DNA of 33,555 bases, taken from the IMG/VR virus record IMGVR_UViG_3300033141_004948, positions 1-33,555 of that record; one strand, written 5' to 3'. Source of the DNA: a virus. A program made the translations under genes and the position numbers. The notes under the pieces were generated by a model. It did not search any database, was not told the origin of the DNA, and saw nothing but the letters and a program-made list of their open reading frames with translations. Below, in pieces: positions 28,452 to 33,555 of this stretch (position 1 is its first letter; the number at the start of each line of letters is the position of its first letter).

Positions 28452-29056
28452 TTCTTCCACAAGTTTTTGCTGCAGGATTTCCAAGATGTGGGACTACATG
28501 GATTGCAAGAATGTTAAATCAACATCCAGAGATTCATGCACCAATGAAGAAACATCCAAAATATCCTTACCTTGTAAAAAAAGAGATCCATTATTTTAAT
28601 AAATGCCCTTCAAATTTAAATGAACCGGACAGTGAGAATTTAGGGTTTAAAAGAAACATAACAGATTATACACATTTCTTTGCTTATGATAAAATAAATA
28701 TTGATTTTTCAATTTGCAGTGCTTATGATCCTGGTGCAGCAGAAAGAATAAAAGAGATCTTAGGGAATGTTAAAATATTATTTTTTATAAGAAATAAAAA
28801 AGACCACAAAGAATCATTAAAAGTTTTAATTAGAGAAGAACCAAAAGATTATCTTATAGAAATTGCACCTGTTCTTGAACATTATATGAAATGGTTTTCA
28901 GAAGTGAAAGTGATCAATCTTGAAGATACAAAAGAAAATCCAAGAGAGATTTTAAAGAAGATTTTAATGTTTATTGGGGTTAAGGATATTGATTTCAAAT
29001 TTGATTTATCAGGTTCAAAACATTCTAAAGAGGAGATCTTAAAATACAATGGATAA
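28448..29056 (+). CDS. Sulfotransferase
   Basis: A 202-residue protein with the PAPS-binding loop GFPRCGTTW (residues 10-18), KKEIHYFNKC, the 3'-phosphate motif VKILFFIRNKKDHKESLK, and a C-terminal part (NLEDTKENPREILKKILMFIG) typical of carbohydrate sulfotransferases. At 200 residues it is short (usual length 250-300), but the central motifs are complete. It would transfer sulfate from PAPS to a sugar. It is flanked by a methyltransferase and a UDP-glucose dehydrogenase-like gene with overlaps on both sides, so a joint glycan pathway is strongly suggested. Substrate is inferred. Confidence 0.85.
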   Translation: MILPQVFAAGFPRCGTTWIARMLNQHPEIHAPMKKHPKYPYLVKKEIHYFNKCPSNLNEPDSENLGFKRNITDYTHFFAYDKINIDFSICSAYDPGAAERIKEILGNVKILFFIRNKKDHKESLKVLIREEPKDYLIEIAPVLEHYMKWFSEVKVINLEDTKENPREILKKILMFIGVKDIDFKFDLSGSKHSKEEILKYNG

Positions 29057-29882
29057 AAAGATTGCAGTTATTGGATATGGATATGTTGGAAAAGCAATGA
29101 GTGAATTATTAACAAACAGATATGATATTGATGTTTATGATCCTGCATTAAATATTGGCCAAGTTACAAAAAGACTTCCTGATGAAAGAATGACTTCTAT
29201 TTCAAGGTTAGAACAAAAAGCAAAGAAATATGATTTAGCTGTAATTTGTACTCCAACACCAATGCAAGAATCTGGAGAATGTGATATAAGTTATGTTTTA
29301 GATGCAGTGAAAAATACACATTCAGATCTATATTTAATTAAATCAACAGTGGAACCAGGAACAACAGAAACTTTAAGTAAAATTACAGAGAAGCATATTG
29401 TTTTTAGTCCGGAATATGTTGGAGAATCTCAATATTATAATTCTTATTTTCCTGACAAAATGATTGAAACACCTTTTCATATTTTTGGTGGAGCTAAAGA
29501 AGACACAAGTCAAGTAATAGATTATTTACTTCCAATCTTGGGCCCAGATAAACAATATTTTCAAATGACTGCAAAAGAAGCAGAGATCGTGAAATATATG
29601 GAGAACACATTCTTTGCAACTAAAATAACTTTCTGTCAAGAGATGTATGATATATGTAATAAAGTTGGTGCTGATTGGAACAGTGTAAGAGAAGCATGGC
29701 TTGCAGATCCAAGAATAAATCCAATGCATACTGCAGTGTTCAAAGATGATAGAGGATTTGGTGGGAAGTGTTTACCTAAAGATACAAATGCTTTAGCTGA
29801 GTATGCAAGAAAAAATAATGTAGAACCAATATTGCTTGATGCAGTGTTAAAGAAAAATAAATCAATTAGGAAATCTGAATAA
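29049..29882 (+). CDS. UDP-glucose/nucleotide-sugar 6-dehydrogenase, short
   Basis: A 277-residue protein. KKIAVIGYGYVGKAMSELL is the NAD-binding Rossmann start, AVICTPTPMQESGECDISYV and LIKSTVEPGTTE follow as in UDP-glucose dehydrogenases, then ENTFFATKITFCQE with Lys192 and GFGGKCLPKDTNAL with the catalytic Cys241. It ends soon after, lacking most of the C-terminal UDP-binding domain found in full enzymes (390-450 residues); the same short form exists in other phages. It should make a UDP-uronic acid by two oxidation steps with NAD. It overlaps the sulfotransferase gene by 8 nt and fits archaeal N-glycan uronic acid synthesis (AglM type). Confidence 0.85.
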   Translation: MDKKIAVIGYGYVGKAMSELLTNRYDIDVYDPALNIGQVTKRLPDERMTSISRLEQKAKKYDLAVICTPTPMQESGECDISYVLDAVKNTHSDLYLIKSTVEPGTTETLSKITEKHIVFSPEYVGESQYYNSYFPDKMIETPFHIFGGAKEDTSQVIDYLLPILGPDKQYFQMTAKEAEIVKYMENTFFATKITFCQEMYDICNKVGADWNSVREAWLADPRINPMHTAVFKDDRGFGGKCLPKDTNALAEYARKNNVEPILLDAVLKKNKSIRKSE

Positions 29883-30163
29883 TGGGTGGAAGTGGAGAAT
29901 CAATTCATTTAACATTTAAGAAGTTGCCAAAAGAAAAAGGGCATAAGTTACATAAGTATAAAGTTCACAACATAAATTATAGAGCTGATATTGGTGTTAT
30001 TCATTGGAGAGGAAGTTGGAGACAATATGTTTTTCAAGCACACCCAGAAATAGACATGAGCAGAGGTTGCCATAAACAGATAGATAAATTCATTGATAAA
30101 TTAATGGATGGTTGGAAAAAAAGAAAGGCCCCCCTGCAACCCCCCAAAGAAAAGGGTGTATGA
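29882..30163 (+). CDS. Small conserved phage-type protein, unknown
   Basis: A 93-residue protein with YRADIGVIHWRGSWRQYVFQ and HPEIDMSRGCHKQIDKFIDK, a pattern common in small phage proteins of the form 'G-x-I-x-W-x-x-x-W-R-Q-Y-x-F-x...D-x-x-C-x-x-x-I-x-x-F-x-x-x-L', whose role is not known. It starts at the last base of the previous gene (TAATG overlap). The final 20 residues are Lys/Pro-rich. It is the last gene before the ParB-methyltransferase fusion, and may be a regulator or nucleotide-binding accessory. Confidence 0.6.
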   Translation: MGGSGESIHLTFKKLPKEKGHKLHKYKVHNINYRADIGVIHWRGSWRQYVFQAHPEIDMSRGCHKQIDKFIDKLMDGWKKRKAPLQPPKEKGV

Positions 30164-30184
30164 TCTCTCTGTATATATAACAAA

Positions 30185-31441
30185 ATGGAAAAAATAAAAA
30201 TAACTGAATTGAAACCATATAAGAAAAATCCAAGAAAGAATGATGGAGCTGTAAAAATGGTTAAGAAATCTATAAAGGAATTTGGTTTCAGAAATCCAAT
30301 ACTAATTGATAAAGATAATGTAATTATTGCAGGGCATACAAGATTGAGAGCTGTTAAAGAATTGAGAGAAAAATATGGAGATGAATTTAAAGAAAAAAGA
30401 AAAGATTTTGATGCAGAAGGAAAACCCTATGAATATGAATTTATTTTAAATTTAAAAGAAGTTCCATATATTAAAATTGAAGATCTAACTCCGGCACAAG
30501 TAAAAGCTTTTAGAATTATGGATAACAAGAGTGCTGAATTTGCAGAGTGGGACACAGACTTCTTAAAAACAGAATTTGAAGATTTGGACGGTGAGGGATT
30601 TAACTTAGAGATGACAGGATTTGATTCAAAAGAAATCGGAGAAATATGGGAAGATGGCCTGGAAGTAAAGGAAGATATTGTTGCAGTGGATGCTTATGAA
30701 AGAGCCAAGAAAAAAACAAAAATAAAACAAGGAGATATTTACCAGTTAGGAGATCATAAATTAATGTGTGGAGATTCAACAGAATCAAATAATGTAAATA
30801 GACTAATTGATAAAAATAAAGTAGAGTTACTTTTAACAGATCCCCCTTATGGAATTGATATTGTTGGAAAAGGCAAATCTGGATTTAAAGGTGGAAGAGA
30901 GATTGGAGTAAGCATGCTTGCAAAAGCAGGGAAATATCAACCAATGAAAGGAGATGATAAGCCCTTTGATCCAACATTTTTATTACAATATGGGAAGATA
31001 CAAATAATTTGGGGTGCAAATAATTTTGCCTCAAAACTTCCAGATAATTCTCACTGGTTAATATGGGATAAAAAATGTGAAAAGGGAGCAGACCACAATA
31101 ATTTTAGTGATTGTGAATTAGCCTGGACAAATGTAAAAAGAAAAGCTACAAGGATTTACAGATATTTATGGAGTGGATTATTAAGGGAAGGCAAGAGGGA
31201 AGAAGAATTAAAAAAGAGAGTGCATCCAACACAAAAACCAGTAGGCTTAATGGCAGAAATAATAAAAGATTATGCAAAGGAATCAGTTTTAGATTTATTT
31301 GGGGGCAGTGGAACTACTCTTATTGCATGCGAACAATTAAATAGAAAATGCTTTATGATGGAAATAGATCCTGTGTATTGTCAGGTTATAATTGACAGGT
31401 GGGAAAAATTTACAAAGAAGAAAGCTAACAAAAGTAATTAA
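30185..31441 (+). CDS. ParB-like nuclease domain fused to DNA methyltransferase
   Basis: A 418-residue protein. Residues about 1-110 are ParB/Srx-like: PYKKNPRKNDGAVKMVKKSI, PILIDKDNVIIAGHTRLRAV. Residues about 190-410 are a beta-class N6-adenine or N4-cytosine methyltransferase: LLLTDPPYGIDIV (D219-Y222, catalytic), WDKKCEKGADHNNFSDCELA, HPTQKPVGLMAEI, and VLDLFGGSGTTLIACEQL (AdoMet). Catalytic motif before the AdoMet motif is the beta order. Such ParB-Mtase fusions are common in tailed phages and give site recognition by the ParB part. Likely role: protection of viral DNA. It is followed by the operator at 31444. Confidence 0.85.
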   Translation: MEKIKITELKPYKKNPRKNDGAVKMVKKSIKEFGFRNPILIDKDNVIIAGHTRLRAVKELREKYGDEFKEKRKDFDAEGKPYEYEFILNLKEVPYIKIEDLTPAQVKAFRIMDNKSAEFAEWDTDFLKTEFEDLDGEGFNLEMTGFDSKEIGEIWEDGLEVKEDIVAVDAYERAKKKTKIKQGDIYQLGDHKLMCGDSTESNNVNRLIDKNKVELLLTDPPYGIDIVGKGKSGFKGGREIGVSMLAKAGKYQPMKGDDKPFDPTFLLQYGKIQIIWGANNFASKLPDNSHWLIWDKKCEKGADHNNFSDCELAWTNVKRKATRIYRYLWSGLLREGKREEELKKRVHPTQKPVGLMAEIIKDYAKESVLDLFGGSGTTLIACEQLNRKCFMMEIDPVYCQVIIDRWEKFTKKKANKSN

Positions 31442-31443
31442 GG

Positions 31444-31468
31444 TTACCTTAGTGAACACTTAAATAAT
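31444..31468 (+). promoter_or_regulatory. Operator and TATA box of the packaging operon
   Basis: TTACCTTAGTGAACACTT (31444-31461) is the exact reverse complement of 21221-21238. It overlaps ACTTAAATAATC (31458-31469), a TATA-like box about 25 nt before ATG 31488, so a bound protein would block the promoter. This links control of packaging genes to the early control region. Confidence 0.7.
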
Positions 31469-31487
31469 CAAGACCCCTTTATTTCCA

Positions 31488-32360
31488 ATGGAGAATAAAA
31501 TAAAAATTGCAATTGCAGGGATCCCTAAAGCAGGGAAAACAACTCTTTCTAAAGAAATTTCTAATGGAGAAGTATTTCATACAGATGATTTAATTAAAAC
31601 TAAAGAATGGTCTGCTGCATCTTTAGAAATATCAACCTGGTTTAACAAAGAAGGGCCTTTTATAATCGAGGGTGTTGCTGTACCAAGAGCATTAAGAAAA
31701 TGGCTTAGGGCCCATGAGAAGGGAAAACCTTGTGACAAATTAATATGGTTGAAGAACCCATATATAAAATTATCTCCAGGTCAAGAAACTATGGCTAAAG
31801 GATGCATCAAAGTTATGGATGAAATAAAAGAAGAATTGAGAGGAAGGGGTGTTGAAATTATGAATAAATGGGAAAATACAATGGTTGTTGATGAATATGT
31901 TGATAAGAAAATTGGAGCTCCAACACCTAAAGAGAAATTAAAAATTCGACACAATTCGACACTTTTAAACAAAAAAGAGATTAAGAATATAAAAAATTTA
32001 GTTGGGAAAAAGAAATTTATGATCAATGCTTTGATTTTAAATTTGGGAAATGTTTCTATGGCCTGTAAAAAAGTAGGGATTGATAGACAAACACATTATA
32101 ATTGGCTTAAATCAGATCTTGAATATGTTAAGAGAGTTCTTCATGTGCCTGAAATAACTTTAGACTTTGCTGAAAATGCTTTATTGAAAAATATAAAAAA
32201 GGGAAATGTTGCAGCACAAATATTCTATCTAAAGACAAAAGGAAAAAAGAGGGGTTACATTGAAAGGCAGGAAGTTGAACACATTGGAGATCATGTGCAG
32301 AAGTTTGAATTAGTTGATGTTGATAGTCCTGGAGATGTAAAAAAATTATATGTTAAGTAA
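31488..32360 (+). CDS. P-loop kinase domain fused to small terminase (TerS)
   Basis: A 290-residue protein. Residues about 1-150 look like a small P-loop kinase: IAIAGIPKAGKTTLSKEI is Walker A (G11-T18), followed by FHTDDLIKTKEW and GPFIIEGVAVPRALRKWL. Residues about 178-290 are small-terminase-like: NALILNLGNVSMACKKVGID with RQTHYNWLKSDLEYVKRV is the DNA-binding HTH, then TLDFAENALLKNIKKGNVAA and FYLKTKGKKRGYIERQE, the usual end of this TerS type. Small terminases normally lack the kinase part. It overlaps terL by 11 nt and starts under the operator at 31444. Confidence 0.75.
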   Translation: MENKIKIAIAGIPKAGKTTLSKEISNGEVFHTDDLIKTKEWSAASLEISTWFNKEGPFIIEGVAVPRALRKWLRAHEKGKPCDKLIWLKNPYIKLSPGQETMAKGCIKVMDEIKEELRGRGVEIMNKWENTMVVDEYVDKKIGAPTPKEKLKIRHNSTLLNKKEIKNIKNLVGKKKFMINALILNLGNVSMACKKVGIDRQTHYNWLKSDLEYVKRVLHVPEITLDFAENALLKNIKKGNVAAQIFYLKTKGKKRGYIERQEVEHIGDHVQKFELVDVDSPGDVKKLYVK

Positions 32361-33549
32361 AATTCCACAGACAAAGATAGTTCGAACATTAATTGAAAAT
32401 CAAAAACCAATAAAGATTTTACAGGGGGGCACTTCATCAGGGAAAACTTATTCTATATTATACAGAATTTTAATTGGTTGCATGAAGGAATGGAAAAATG
32501 AAACAATTGATGTAATAAGAGATACAATGCCAGCCCTAAGAATTTCTGCTATGAAAGACTGGGAAGATATTTTGAAATTACATGGAATTTATAATAAAGG
32601 CATGCATCAAAAATCCCATAATGAATATACTATTGGGAGCAATCTTGTAAGATTTTATTCTGCTGATAATGAAGAAAAGATGAGGGGGCCAAGAAGGGAC
32701 CGGGCTTATTTTAATGAAGTTTTAGAAATGCGAAGGATGGATGTTGAGCAAGTAGTGATGAGAACTAAAAAAGAAACTTGGATGGATTACAATCCTTCAG
32801 AAACATTTCACTGGGTTTATGATGATTATGTAGATGATGATGATAATTTTTTCCATAAATCAACTTACAAAGATAATCCTTTTTTAGAAGCAGAAGTTAT
32901 TAGAAGAATTTTAAAATTGAAACAAAGAGATCCTAATATGTGGAGAATTTATGGGCTTGGAGAAAGGGGTGTTCCACAATCTACAATTTATACAAATTGG
33001 CATTATGCTTTGAATAGATTAGGACGTGCAATTTCTTTTGAAGAGTTTGAAGGTCGAAGGTTGTTTGGTATGGACTTTGGATTTAATGATCCTACAACGC
33101 TTGTGAGGGTAAAATATCATAAGAAAGGTGGGATATATGGAGAAGAATTATTGTACAAGTCAGGTTTAACAAGTGAGCAAATTATCCTGGAGTTAGATAA
33201 ATTAAGAGAAGCAGGGAAGATAACTTATGATGATCCAATAGTTGCTGATGCTGCAAGGCCTGAAATCATTGAAGATATTAAACGTGCAGGGTATAATATT
33301 AGAAAAGCCAAGAAAGAAAAAGGATCTGTATTGAGGGGAATTAATTTTATCAAAATGCACATGTTATTTATTCCAAAAGAATCTGTAAATATGACAAAAG
33401 AAATTAGAGCTTACAAATGGCGAACAGATAGAAATGAAAAAGTCTTAGACACACCTGTTGATTTAAATGATCACTTAATGGATGCACTAAGATATGCTGT
33501 TGAAAGATTATCCAGGAATATAAAAAAGATTGGGGCTGGAAAGATTTAA
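32350..33549 (+). CDS. terL: Terminase large subunit
   Basis: A 399-residue packaging motor and nuclease. ILQGGTSSGKTYSILYRILI is Walker A (G27-T33), DRAYFNEVLEM is the Walker B region, and WMDYNPSET the coupling motif. The C-terminal nuclease has GMDFGFNDPTTLVRVKYHKK (first metal Asp), VADAARPEIIEDI and DHLMDALRYAV (last Asp). This arrangement is of the PBSX/T4-like RNase H nuclease type. It pairs with the upstream TerS-like fusion and the downstream portal. The last 114 bases of the window repeat the first 114, so the gene is split only by the linear display. Confidence 0.9.
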   Translation: MLSKIPQTKIVRTLIENQKPIKILQGGTSSGKTYSILYRILIGCMKEWKNETIDVIRDTMPALRISAMKDWEDILKLHGIYNKGMHQKSHNEYTIGSNLVRFYSADNEEKMRGPRRDRAYFNEVLEMRRMDVEQVVMRTKKETWMDYNPSETFHWVYDDYVDDDDNFFHKSTYKDNPFLEAEVIRRILKLKQRDPNMWRIYGLGERGVPQSTIYTNWHYALNRLGRAISFEEFEGRRLFGMDFGFNDPTTLVRVKYHKKGGIYGEELLYKSGLTSEQIILELDKLREAGKITYDDPIVADAARPEIIEDIKRAGYNIRKAKKEKGSVLRGINFIKMHMLFIPKESVNMTKEIRAYKWRTDRNEKVLDTPVDLNDHLMDALRYAVERLSRNIKKIGAGKI

Positions 33550-33555
33550 TTAAAT
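33442..33555. repeat. Terminal direct repeat, right copy
   Basis: Identical to 1-114. See the left copy: the unit genome runs from 1 to 33441. Confidence 0.95.

Noticed and set aside
30169-30180. TATA box TGTATATATAAC before the ParB fusion gene
   Set aside because: It ends only about 5 nt before ATG 30185, so a start 25 nt downstream would lie inside the gene. Probably chance in AT-rich DNA.
1-33555. CRISPR arrays, transposons, integrase and att sites
   Set aside because: No regularly spaced repeats, transposase, recombinase or terminal inverted repeats were seen. The DUF2080-like gene alone does not indicate a transposon.

Overview
The window looks like one complete circular (or circularly permuted) genome of a tailed archaeal virus (Caudoviricetes, siphovirus-like). 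Bases 1-114 are identical to 33442-33555, so the unit genome is about 33,441 bp and the large terminase gene is cut by the arbitrary linear ends. It is AT-rich and every recognised gene is on the + strand. An archaeal host is supported by repeated TATA-box promoters placed about 25-26 nt before start codons (leaderless mRNAs), an archaeal-type initiator-like tRNA-Met, oligo-T terminators, a possible TBP-like protein and a DUF2080-like protein. A DPANN-type or other AT-rich archaeal host is my guess from base composition and promoter style only.

Layout. (1) Packaging and head, 31488-5945 across the origin of coordinates: a P-loop kinase/small-terminase fusion, large terminase, portal, Mu F-like minor head protein, a Tad2-like (DUF2829) protein, a small winged-helix-like protein, a protease fused to an acidic scaffold, and the HK97-fold major capsid protein. 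(2) A two-domain glycosyltransferase (6028-7902). (3) Connector and tail, 7933-19229: adaptor, gp10-like protein, a probable structured ncRNA, tail terminator, tail tube, tail chaperones with a programmed -1 frameshift, a short tape measure, baseplate/hub, two small membrane proteins (possible holins), a BppU-like protein and a 1029-residue fibre. (4) Small accessory genes, 19280-20592, including a 55-residue EF-hand protein and a membrane-anchored secreted protein. (5) A control region, 20593-21330, with duplicated operator/TATA units, inverted repeats and a ribbon-helix-helix candidate repressor. (6) A tightly coupled early/metabolism block, 21325-26692: DUF2080, two SWIM zinc fingers, a single-strand-annealing-like protein, zinc ribbon, half-TBP-like protein, methyltransferases, PD-(D/E)XK and RusA-like nucleases, HNH, then tRNA-Met. 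(7) A glycan-modification block, 27747-29882: methyltransferase with a fibre-like tail, sulfotransferase and UDP-glucose dehydrogenase-like enzyme, followed by a ParB-DNA methyltransferase fusion.

How it works together. Two promoter classes can be seen. Class 1 is TAATTAAATATATAAAAT or a close variant. Where complete it ends exactly 20 nt before the ATG, and it drives mainly structural genes. Class 2 is AGAAAGTTTTAAATA-like with TATGTATG at the start in most cases. Only the major capsid gene and the secreted-protein gene have clear Shine-Dalgarno leaders, and both are followed by T-rich terminators. No integrase, DNA polymerase, helicase or lysin was recognised, so replication probably relies on the host and nothing suggests lysogeny by integration. 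The most interesting items are the glycan-decoration cassette, the Tad2-like protein, the terminase-kinase fusion, the frameshift signal, the initiator-like tRNA and the half-TBP candidate.
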